In this document: piece by piece, positions 1 through 5,443 of the stretch
How positions within the stretch are numbered: position 1 is the stretch's first letter
Layout of the letters: each line of letters starts with the position of its first letter
Made by a program: the position numbers and the translations under genes
Source: JAJFTV01 sp964426355
Lineage (GTDB): Bacteria > Chloroflexota > Anaerolineae > Anaerolineales > Anaerolineaceae
DNA length: 5,443 bases
Assembly (NCBI GenBank): GCA_964426355.1
Contig: CAYRRA010000238.1
Location: 1-5,443, forward strand
Direction of reading: 5' to 3'
The notes under the pieces: generated by a model
Told to the model about the DNA's origin: nothing
What the model saw: the letters and a program-made list of their open reading frames with translations, nothing else
Database searches by the model: none

Positions 1-162
1 CACTTTGATCTATGGAAAGCGAATTCGCTCCAGTTGCAGAGTTGTGGAGTGCAAAATATTGAAACCGCAGGTATATGTACAGCCTGTCAAGTGGATGATT
101 GGTTTTCACATCGCGGCGAAAAAGGAAAAACAGGACGTTTTGGCGCACTGCTCGCGCTATAA
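1..162 (+). CDS. pgeF: PgeF/YfiH-family laccase-domain protein, C-terminal end (partial, 5' end outside window)
   Basis: Frame 1 is open from the first base to a TAA at 160-162, giving the last 53 residues of a protein. The segment aligns by eye with the C-terminus of E. coli YfiH/PgeF: a DLW helix start, a GV-x-N-I turn, then the family tail of ICTAC, WFSHRGE and KTGRFGALLAL (E. coli has RCTYTE, FFSYRRD, TTGRMASFIWLI). Family knowledge: these proteins remove wrongly incorporated residues from peptidoglycan precursors in E. coli, and homologues were described as polyphenol oxidases or purine-nucleoside-active enzymes. The metal-ligand His/Cys residues lie upstream of this tail, so they cannot be checked here. 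The stop overlaps the next start by one base (TAATG), which indicates an operon with yggS and probable translational coupling. Family assignment is confident; substrate is not. Confidence 0.88.
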   Translation, partial: HFDLWKANSLQLQSCGVQNIETAGICTACQVDDWFSHRGEKGKTGRFGALLAL

Positions 163-911
163 TGTCCATTAGAGTTACTATGGACGATCTTGTCACGCAA
201 ATAAAAACAAATCATGATCTAATACGAGCACGTATTGAAAAAGCCGCATCCAGTGTTGGGCGGAATCCTCAAGATGTTAAGCTGATCGTTGTTTCAAAGA
301 ATCAACCAGACGTGGTCGTTCAAGCAGCTATTCAAGCCGGCATCAGGGAATTTGGGGAAAATTATCCAGAGCAAGCGGTTGAAAAGATTCAAAAGTTTTC
401 TTTGCAAAGCGGTCTTCGCTGGCACATGATTGGGCATTTACAGAGCAGGAAAGCAAAACTGGTAGTTGAGAATTTTCATTATTTGCATTCTCTGGATAGT
501 CTTTCGCTGGCACATAAACTGGATCAGATCCTGGAAAGGCATGGGAAGGTACTGCCAGTTTTACTGGAGTTCAACGTGGGCGGTGAAGAAAGTAAATATG
601 GCTGGAATGCGCAAGATGAGAAAAAATGGGATTTATTGCTTCCCGACATTGAAGAGATCACCCTTCTTCCCCATCTGAAAATCCAGGGATTAATGACCAT
701 GCCGCCTTATGATACTGATTTGGAGAAAACGAGACCATTCTTTACGAAGTTGGCAAACCTGCGCGACTTTTTATGGCTGCGATTCCCAGAACATGACTGG
801 TTTGAGTTATCTATGGGGACAAGCGTTGATTTCGAAGCTGCGGTTCAAGAAGGTGCAACGTATGTCAGAATTGGGCAGGCAATTTTGGGTGAGCGACCAA
901 AAACTAGATGA
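162..911 (+). CDS. yggS: YggS/PLPBP family pyridoxal-phosphate-binding protein
   Basis: This 249-residue protein belongs to the YggS/PROSC (PLPHP) family. These are cytoplasmic PLP-binding proteins with an alanine-racemase-like TIM barrel but no known catalytic activity; they buffer PLP and affect vitamin B6 and amino-acid pools. Visible family signatures are LIVVSKNQP with the PLP lysine K46, FGENYPEQ (64-71), WHMIGHLQSRK (87-97), the VLLEFNV strand, GLMTMPPY, SMGTSVDFEAA (217-227) and VRIG (235-238). The usual form of the penultimate motif is SMGMS, so T220 is a small change. I chose the ATG at 162 because it overlaps the pgeF stop (TAATG). An ATG at 180 (starting MDDL) fits the E. coli N-terminus equally well and would give 243 residues. 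The open frame reaching back to an ATG at 99 would lie inside pgeF and is unlikely. Neither start has a good Shine-Dalgarno site, which fits coupling to pgeF. Confidence 0.95.
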   Translation: MSIRVTMDDLVTQIKTNHDLIRARIEKAASSVGRNPQDVKLIVVSKNQPDVVVQAAIQAGIREFGENYPEQAVEKIQKFSLQSGLRWHMIGHLQSRKAKLVVENFHYLHSLDSLSLAHKLDQILERHGKVLPVLLEFNVGGEESKYGWNAQDEKKWDLLLPDIEEITLLPHLKIQGLMTMPPYDTDLEKTRPFFTKLANLRDFLWLRFPEHDWFELSMGTSVDFEAAVQEGATYVRIGQAILGERPKTR

Positions 912-914
912 GAT

Positions 915-918
915 GGAG
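915..918 (+). promoter_or_regulatory. Ribosome binding site of yggT
   Basis: GGAG lies 5 bases before the ATG at 924, in the 12-base gap after the yggS stop. It is the clearest Shine-Dalgarno site in the window and fixes the yggT start. Confidence 0.7.
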
Positions 919-923
919 ATTAC

Positions 924-1184
924 ATGACGGGAATCTTGATTAATGTTATTGATTTTGCAGCAAAAGCGCTATCATTATTGGTGATTGTGCATGTCATTTT
1001 GTCCTATTTCATATCACCTTATCACACAGTGCGGATTACATTATCCAAAATCGTTGAACCCATGCTGGCACCCATCAGACGGATACTTCCAACACTTCAA
1101 GGTATTGATTTCAGCCCTTTTATCCTCCTTTTACTAATCCAATTGATAGAAATCATTGTGATCAATTTGATTCGGGTGTTTTAA
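924..1184 (+). CDS. yggT: YggT family (YGGT) membrane protein
   Basis: This small integral membrane protein of 86 residues carries one YGGT module. A hydrophobic helix lies at about residues 7-31, followed by an amphipathic loop with SPYHTVR, then the family-typical VEPMLAPIRRILP stretch (roughly 44-56), GIDFSPF, and a second hydrophobic helix running almost to the C-terminus (LLLLIQLIEIIVINLI). E. coli YggT has two such modules (about 190 residues); the single-module form is usual in Gram-positive bacteria, cyanobacteria and related lineages. Relatives are implicated in cell-division-site or osmotic functions and, in plastids, in cytochrome b6 maturation (CCB3), but the biochemical role is not settled. 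It is the last gene of the pgeF-yggS-yggT cluster, 12 bases after yggS, with its own GGAG site. A DUF167/YggU gene often follows in other genomes; none is present here. Confidence 0.92.
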   Translation: MTGILINVIDFAAKALSLLVIVHVILSYFISPYHTVRITLSKIVEPMLAPIRRILPTLQGIDFSPFILLLLIQLIEIIVINLIRVF

Positions 1185-1198
1185 TTTAACAAATACTT

Positions 1199-1222
1199 AC
1201 CACGCCTGGGTATGTGGTTTTT
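1199..1222 (+). terminator. Possible rho-independent terminator after yggT
   Basis: ACCACG (1199-1204) can pair with TGTGGT (1213-1218), including one G-T wobble, around an 8-base loop. The last stem base begins a run of five T (1218-1222). It lies 15 bases after the yggT stop, in the 113-base gap between the convergent yggT and NACHT genes. The stem is short and only moderately GC-rich, so it would be weak. On the minus strand the hairpin is not followed by a T-run, so it does not obviously terminate the opposing gene, for which I see no convincing terminator. Confidence 0.45.
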
Positions 1223-1297
1223 GGGTTTGTTCTTTTCCAGGTATCTTTACTGTCGGTTGAAAAAATCAGGGGTAAGAAAGATTTAGTTGTTCAGACG

Positions 1298-3748
1298 CTA
1301 GTGACTTGAAGTTTGAAACCACATGTAAAAGGTTGTTTCATCCCTGGTGGGTTCACTTTTATTATTGATGATGCGGTCATATAAAGCATTTTTCTCAGCG
1401 CTGTTTACTGCTGTCAGGTAATCCATCGCTGCAAGTTTTTCGTCCGGTTCGCCGTATTCCACTGCATGTAAAAGCACTTCGTAAGGCAAAATCTCAGGTG
1501 AAACCCCAATCCCCATTTTACCAGCATAAGAAATGAGCCAATCCGACTCTTTGAATGGTGAAATACGTTCAGGAGCATAAGGGTTGACAGGATTTTTTAA
1601 TGCTTCAATCCATTGTGCTGCGTAGTTGCGGATTACCCATTGGCTATCCTCATTCATCAATCTTTCTAAAACCGGGGTGGAAATTGCAGGATCTACTTTT
1701 GTGAAACCACCGATTGCAGCGCGGCGAGTTAAAAGGTCTTCTGATTCAAGGTAATCAAAGAGAATATCAAAGTTTTGCAATCTGGTTCCTAAGGCTTCTG
1801 CTGCAATCACTCTTTGGTCTTCTTCACCATGACTGATAATGTCATTGATTTCCTGTTTTGCTGCGGGGTGATCGAGCATACCTAAATAAAGGGTGGCAGC
1901 AAGACGCACATCCTCTACTTCATCCTGTAAAAGATGTGTTGCAGGTTGGATCATTTTTTCAGTTTTTTGAGCTGCTGCTGCCAACAGGGCAGTTATTCGT
2001 GCTTCTGGTTTTCTCGACTTAAGGAGTTGGGCAAATAGCGCGGCAATTGAAGGGTCATTGGCAGCCAACAAGACAGAACATAATTTCACGAGGATTGTTC
2101 TGGGCAACTCTGCTTGTGTGAGCAGCATACCAATTTTTTCTAGGATCTGGTTTCTCCAAATTTCATGATGCCTGGGTGTATGCAAAGCCCTGGCAGCCGA
2201 TAAGAGATTGCTGAAAAGCGGTGAGGTATCCTCATCAATAAACCTGGAAATGAGCGTGGTCGATTTATTTTGGATGAAATAAAAACGTAAGGTTAATCCG
2301 TCTATCACCCATTGGATTGACGGCGATAAAGTGTTTTCAACGTTTTCTGAGAAGCTTGCCAGGTAACCCAGAAAAACCGGATTCGAAAAAGCCAGGTTTT
2401 CATCTCGAAATTCTGATAACATCCCAGCATTCAAAAGCTGTGTAATTGCTCTTGCTCTGGAGATGATTTTCTTTTCTCTGGTTTTCTTGCCAGTCTTTGT
2501 TTCAAGTATCTCATCGGTGGGCTGCTCGAGGAAATCCATTTGGGTATCAGATTGGGTTTTGGGTCTGAAAGTGGAAAAAATCTTCTCGGTTTGCGTATAG
2601 GGAGCGCTGGACAGCCGGTATGTAACGAATTGTTCAGCCAGAGCGATGAGCGCTGATCGGGGTACCGTTTTACCTGAAGATCGTGTGATATAAGCATCAA
2701 TTGCGTGCACGGGAGAGGGTCCAGCCAAATCGCCAGTGAACGCAGCCCAAAGCTTTAATGTCCATTCAAGCGGGGTGATTTGATCGTAATCGCGAAAGAG
2801 CAGTGCGGTAATATAATCGGAAAACTCCTTTGACTTTTCATGCAGTTTCAGCCAATTTGTTTTCCACAGCGTCATGAAACGGTAGATATCGTTTTCTGAC
2901 CAGCAAGCTAACCCTAAAGGCGCAAAACCAATTTCAGGCAGGATCCCTAAATAATCCGGGCTGGCGGTTGTGATGATTTGGCAGTCCGGGTAAGAAACGA
3001 TGAGTGTTTTAAGGAAATTTGTGACCAGGTCATGCTCAACCGGAGACGTTTCATCAAGCCCGTCTACTACGATGAGAAAAGGTTGTTTTTCCAGTGTTTT
3101 TTTGATCCATGCTTGCAGCAGGTTCGTCTGGATATCCGGGTTAGCGTCCATCATGATGGCAGTCAATAACTCAAGTGGTGTTTGATCATTGAGATTATTG
3201 ATCGAAAGGTCATGCGCATGAAAATAAAAGGGGATTAAATTCGAGTACCAGGTATCTGGGTTTTGGTTTTCACATAGTTGGGAGACCAAATGTGCCAGCG
3301 TCACACTTTTTCCACTCCCTGGTGGTGCAACGAGCACACAATTAGCTCGATTGGAAATAGCATCCAATATGCAGATTTTTGATACGGGAAGCGCAGATGC
3401 CAGTTCTGGGAAATCGGGCGTGAACGGAATCATCCTGTCTGTTGGGGAAAATGGAGGATGGTTTTGTTGGTTGAGGATGTTCTTGATAGGCGGGAGTATT
3501 TTGGGGGTGATTAAAATATCATTTAGGGCAAATAGATTATGCGCTAAATGGGTTTTCTGTGTGCGATGAAAAGTGTTCTTTCGGATTTTTTCTTCGATGA
3601 GAGTGCTAGTTTTGGCTTGTTGCGATTGTGACCATTCAACAAAGAAAGACCTGGCACGCGGGATCCCTTTTTTGATGGAAGAGTATCCCCACCAAAGCAA
3701 GAAACCGGTTGCAGTTCCCAGGAGAAAAGATAACAGGTCAAAATTCAT
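1298..3748 (-). CDS. Membrane-anchored NACHT-type NTPase with C-terminal HEAT-like repeats
   Basis: This is an 816-residue STAND-like protein. An N-terminal hydrophobic helix (about 4-22) is followed by basic residues (K26, K27, R31, R33), which suggests a membrane anchor with the rest in the cytoplasm. A linker leads to a P-loop NTPase: Walker A APPGSGKS (141-148, K147) and Walker B FLIVVDGLDE (224-233), whose DGLDE ending is a NACHT hallmark. The sensor-1 region IITTASP (258-264) lacks the usual arginine. Residues 390-430 form a polar, lysine-rich stretch before a winged-helix-like segment (LLNAGMLSE at 438-446, FSNPVFLGYLA at 454-464). From about 565 to 717 there are roughly five HEAT-like helical pairs (motifs such as EDVRLAATLYLG, RVIAAEALG, TRRAAIGG, VIRNYAAQW). 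The start is firm: the in-frame stop at 3761-3763 allows no earlier start, though no good ribosome site is visible. It lies 19 bases after the zinc-ribbon gene, probably in one transcript. NACHT proteins act as ligand-sensing switches, some in phage defence; the ligand and role here are unknown. Confidence 0.88.
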   Translation of the reverse strand: MNFDLLSFLLGTATGFLLWWGYSSIKKGIPRARSFFVEWSQSQQAKTSTLIEEKIRKNTFHRTQKTHLAHNLFALNDILITPKILPPIKNILNQQNHPPFSPTDRMIPFTPDFPELASALPVSKICILDAISNRANCVLVAPPGSGKSVTLAHLVSQLCENQNPDTWYSNLIPFYFHAHDLSINNLNDQTPLELLTAIMMDANPDIQTNLLQAWIKKTLEKQPFLIVVDGLDETSPVEHDLVTNFLKTLIVSYPDCQIITTASPDYLGILPEIGFAPLGLACWSENDIYRFMTLWKTNWLKLHEKSKEFSDYITALLFRDYDQITPLEWTLKLWAAFTGDLAGPSPVHAIDAYITRSSGKTVPRSALIALAEQFVTYRLSSAPYTQTEKIFSTFRPKTQSDTQMDFLEQPTDEILETKTGKKTREKKIISRARAITQLLNAGMLSEFRDENLAFSNPVFLGYLASFSENVENTLSPSIQWVIDGLTLRFYFIQNKSTTLISRFIDEDTSPLFSNLLSAARALHTPRHHEIWRNQILEKIGMLLTQAELPRTILVKLCSVLLAANDPSIAALFAQLLKSRKPEARITALLAAAAQKTEKMIQPATHLLQDEVEDVRLAATLYLGMLDHPAAKQEINDIISHGEEDQRVIAAEALGTRLQNFDILFDYLESEDLLTRRAAIGGFTKVDPAISTPVLERLMNEDSQWVIRNYAAQWIEALKNPVNPYAPERISPFKESDWLISYAGKMGIGVSPEILPYEVLLHAVEYGEPDEKLAAMDYLTAVNSAEKNALYDRIINNKSEPTRDETTFYMWFQTSSH

Positions 3749-3767
3749 GATTTGAAACCGTTATTAA

Positions 3768-4469
3768 CTAACTGGCATAAAGAATCCGTCCACAAGTGCT
3801 GCAAAATGTCAAATTGGAAGAAGACCGCGCTGCCTGCCATTCACCAGGAGTTAATGGCGCACCACACAATGAACAGGAGCGATCTTCGACCAAAGCAACA
3901 GCGGTGCCATTTTTCTGCATCATAAGCTTTTTGTAAGTCGAAAGACTTTCTTCATCTACGGAGGTGAGTTTTGCTTCTTTTTCTGTCTGCAAAGTTTCTT
4001 TCTGGTGGATAAGCTGTGATTTTTCACCGTTCAACTGCGAGTGAGCTGTGGCAACGATTGAGCGAATTTCTATGGATTGGTTTTCTCTTTGTTTTAGTAC
4101 CTGGTCTTTTTCGTCAATTTCAGCAAGAACGTCTAATTGTTCTTCTTCGTTTCTCTCGAGCCGTTTCCGGTCTGATGCGATTTTTTGCTGTAAATCGTTG
4201 AGTTCTTTTGGATTGTGAATTTTTCCTGAATAAAGGCTTGAGTCATTGGTCTCAATTTCAATCTGAATGTTTTTTGCCTGTGCTTCTAACTCATGCAGTT
4301 TCTTCCTGGTTTTATCCAAATCAGCGTTTGCAATTTGTATTGCTCTTTCAACCCGCAAAATCCTTTCATCTTTTGCGATGATCGATTCAATTTCAGCAAT
4401 CCGTTTTTCAATGGAGAGTAGTTGACTGTCTACTTTTTGAAGCTGGTAAAGGTGGAAGGCTTTGTTCAT
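3768..4469 (-). CDS. CT398-type coiled-coil protein with C4 zinc ribbon
   Basis: This 233-residue protein has the layout of the CT398-like (DUF164 / C4-type zinc ribbon) family. Residues about 8-75 and 85-185 are charged, heptad-like helices that would form a long antiparallel coiled coil. They are separated by the family signature LYSGKIHNPKELNDLQ (79-94). The C-terminus carries a zinc ribbon with ligands C199, C202, C223 and C226 (CSLC and CSTC, then GRILY). No signal peptide or membrane helix is visible, so it is cytoplasmic. In Chlamydia and Campylobacter/Helicobacter relatives the family has been linked to secretion systems or flagella, and elsewhere it often sits beside Nif3-like genes; its molecular role is not established. 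The ATG is preceded 7 bases upstream by AGGGA, a partial Shine-Dalgarno site. It is the first gene of a minus-strand pair with the NACHT gene, and its leader runs from the divergent promoter region to its right. Confidence 0.9.
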   Translation of the reverse strand: MNKAFHLYQLQKVDSQLLSIEKRIAEIESIIAKDERILRVERAIQIANADLDKTRKKLHELEAQAKNIQIEIETNDSSLYSGKIHNPKELNDLQQKIASDRKRLERNEEEQLDVLAEIDEKDQVLKQRENQSIEIRSIVATAHSQLNGEKSQLIHQKETLQTEKEAKLTSVDEESLSTYKKLMMQKNGTAVALVEDRSCSLCGAPLTPGEWQAARSSSNLTFCSTCGRILYAS

Positions 4470-4531
4470 ATCCGGTTCCCTATTTTTAGATTTTTATTGC
4501 CTTTGATGCGCCCATTTTCCCAGAAGATTAA

Positions 4532-4560
4532 TTGCTGTTTGACATAAATGCCAGTATACT
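4532..4560 (+). promoter_or_regulatory. Candidate rightward promoter for the membrane-protein gene
   Basis: TTGCTG (4532-4537) and TATACT (4555-4560) are 17 bases apart, a sigma-70-like arrangement with a good -10 (5 of 6) and a poor -35 (3 of 6). Transcription would begin near 4567, only a few bases before the ATG at 4571. The message would then be nearly leaderless, which agrees with the absence of a Shine-Dalgarno site there. Confidence 0.35.
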
Positions 4561-4562
4561 GG
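4551..4562. promoter_or_regulatory. Perfect 12-base palindrome, candidate operator
   Basis: CCAGTATACTGG is an exact inverted repeat with no spacer. It lies in the 101-base gap (4470-4570) between the divergently transcribed zinc-ribbon and membrane-protein genes. It contains the -10-like TATACT of both proposed divergent promoters, so a dimeric protein bound here could block both. Symmetry does not extend beyond 12 bases (flanks G and T do not pair). A 12-base palindrome is expected about once per 4 kb by chance, so position is the main argument. Confidence 0.4.
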
Positions 4563-4581
4563 TTGTGGTTATGATGAACAA
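4553..4581 (-). promoter_or_regulatory. Candidate leftward promoter for the zinc-ribbon/NACHT pair
   Basis: On the minus strand, TTGTTC (4581-4576) and TATACT (4558-4553) are separated by 17 bases. This mirrors the rightward promoter through the same palindrome. It would give a start near 4546 and a leader of about 77 bases before the zinc-ribbon ATG. The -35 box falls within the first codons of the divergent gene. The -35 match is only 3 of 6. Confidence 0.3.
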
Positions 4582-5443
4582 ACGAAAAATCATCCTATTC
4601 GCTTTACTATACCTTATTATAATAACAATCCCTTATCTGCTTGCAAGTAAAATTGTTGATAATTCACACGTGTTTGGGGGATTTCTGATCAATCCAATCG
4701 ATGGCAATTCTTACCTGGCAAAGATGCAACTTGGTTACCGGGGTGATTGGAAATTCGACCTCTTGTACAGCCCAACGGAAGGAGCGGGGGGCTATCTTTT
4801 TTTGTTTTACATTTTTCTTGGACATATCGCACGCTGGATGGGGTGGTCCCTCCTCACTGTTTTTCATCTATCCAGAGTCATTTCGTGGATTGTATTTCTG
4901 ATTTTGTTGGTTCGCTTTTTAAACATCGTTTTTTCTGATTATGAAGAACTGGTATTTCCTGCTCTTGTTTTGTGTACATTGGGATCGGGGTTGGGATGGG
5001 TCGTTTTTTTCTTTGGCGAATTGAGCGCAGATTTTTGGGTTGCCGAGGCGTATCCTTTTCTTTCATCCTTTACTAATCCACACTTTACATCTGGCATGGC
5101 ATGTTTTTTATGGATTCTAAATACTTCTTTGAAGAATGACAACCCAATGAAAAAGGGGATAATTATCTGGCTGGCGGGTATCATCCTGGCAATCGTCATG
5201 CCTTTTGGCGTGATCATTGTCGGGTTGGTCTGCTTTGCTGCTGCGTGTTGGGGTTTCTGGAAAGAAAGAAAATTTCATCACTTCATTTCGCCAATTGCTT
5301 TGGGATTGGGGGGAGGTTTGTTGGTCATTTTCCAATATTGGCAAACTTTACGTGATCCTTTGCTTGCCCAATGGAACGAGCAGAATATCACCCCTTCACC
5401 CGAATTGTGGGATGTCCTGGTATCCTTTTCTCCTGCTTTGGTG
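4571..5443 (+). CDS. Polytopic membrane protein, probable GT-C-like glycosyltransferase relative (partial, 3' end outside window)
   Basis: An open frame runs from ATG 4571 (a second ATG follows at 4574) to the window edge with no stop, giving 291 residues. Hydrophobic segments lie at about 7-25, 74-88, 95-120, 128-149, 196-228 and 238-257, with basic residues after several of them. The first long loop carries NPIDGNSYLAKMQLGYRGDW (41-60). An acidic residue (D44) just after the first helix resembles the D/E site in the first extracytoplasmic loop of GT-C glycosyltransferases (PMT/GT39-like), which transfer sugars from polyprenyl-phosphate donors. A second polar loop (150-176, FWVAEAYPF and FTNPHFTSGMA) may also be conserved. 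I recall similar sequences as hypothetical proteins in Anaerolineae; the GT-C reading is an inference. No Shine-Dalgarno site precedes the start. In-frame upstream starts (GTG 4565, TTG 4532) are possible but no better supported; a stop at 4529-4531 bounds the frame. No partner gene is visible to its right. Confidence 0.8.
   Translation, partial: MMNKRKIILFALLYLIIITIPYLLASKIVDNSHVFGGFLINPIDGNSYLAKMQLGYRGDWKFDLLYSPTEGAGGYLFLFYIFLGHIARWMGWSLLTVFHLSRVISWIVFLILLVRFLNIVFSDYEELVFPALVLCTLGSGLGWVVFFFGELSADFWVAEAYPFLSSFTNPHFTSGMACFLWILNTSLKNDNPMKKGIIIWLAGIILAIVMPFGVIIVGLVCFAAACWGFWKERKFHHFISPIALGLGGGLLVIFQYWQTLRDPLLAQWNEQNITPSPELWDVLVSFSPALV

Noticed and set aside
99..161. Upstream extension of yggS to an ATG at 99
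   Set aside because: The 21 extra residues are basic, do not match the family N-terminus, and lie entirely within the pgeF coding sequence in another frame.
1243..1281. Inverted repeat ATCTTT...AAAGAT as terminator of the NACHT gene
   Set aside because: The stem is AT-rich with a bulge and a loop of over 20 bases, and no T-run follows on the minus strand.
1185..1297. Search for a small gene (such as DUF167/YggU) or small RNA between yggT and the NACHT gene
   Set aside because: The 113 bases contain no credible coding frame; only the weak hairpin at 1199-1222 is supportable.
2431..3185. Short open frames on both strands within the NACHT gene
   Set aside because: The 816-residue frame carries recognisable domains throughout; the short frames have no motifs or ribosome sites.
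4539..4560. TTGACA at 4539-4544 as the -35 partner of TATACT at 4555-4560
   Set aside because: The hexamer is perfect, but the spacing is only 10 bases, far below the usual 16-18, and no -10-like hexamer lies 16-18 bases downstream of it.
4551..4562. Palindrome read as a LexA (SOS) box
   Set aside because: CCAGTATACTGG matches neither the CTGT-N8-ACAG nor the GAAC-N4-GTTC form, and neither flanking gene is a DNA-damage gene.
4664..5344. Several minus-strand open frames of 60-90 codons opposite the membrane-protein gene
   Set aside because: They overlap one another and the strongly patterned hydrophobic coding frame, have low-complexity polar translations and show no family motif; they are shadows.

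Overview
The window reads as an ordinary bacterial chromosome segment of moderate base composition. It most resembles a Chloroflexota (Anaerolineae-like) genome. That assignment is an inference from three things: the pgeF-yggS-yggT order with a single-module YggT, a membrane-anchored NACHT/HEAT protein of a kind I associate with that phylum, and a large polytopic membrane protein with a DG-x-SYLAKM signature that I recall from Anaerolineae genomes. No ribosomal or other phylogenetic marker is present to confirm it. There is no tRNA, rRNA, CRISPR array, insertion sequence or phage gene.

Left part (1-1184, plus strand): a tight housekeeping cluster. It starts with the C-terminal 53 codons of a PgeF/YfiH-type laccase-domain protein (peptidoglycan editing). 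This overlaps by one base (TAATG) the gene for a YggS/PLPBP-type PLP-binding protein, which is followed 12 bases later by a one-module YggT membrane protein. A weak hairpin with a T-run follows and would end this unit.

Middle part (1298-4469, minus strand): two co-directional genes converging on the first cluster. Transcription would run from a CT398-type coiled-coil/C4 zinc-ribbon protein into an 816-residue protein with an N-terminal membrane anchor, a NACHT-type P-loop NTPase and C-terminal HEAT-like repeats. The two genes are 19 bases apart and the second has no evident Shine-Dalgarno site. The NACHT protein is the most intriguing gene: it is STAND-like in architecture, but its sensor-1 and winged-helix motifs deviate from the usual residues.

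Right part (4470-5443): a 101-base divergent intergenic region holds a perfect 12-base palindrome, CCAGTATACTGG. Each strand of it supplies a TATACT -10-like element with a TTGnnn box 17 bases upstream, so two back-to-back promoters could share one operator. To its right, a multi-pass membrane protein, probably a GT-C-fold glycosyltransferase relative, starts and runs off the window edge (291 codons seen, no stop).

Nothing here is clearly a new multi-gene system. The best leads are the NACHT/HEAT protein with its zinc-ribbon partner and the symmetric divergent promoter.
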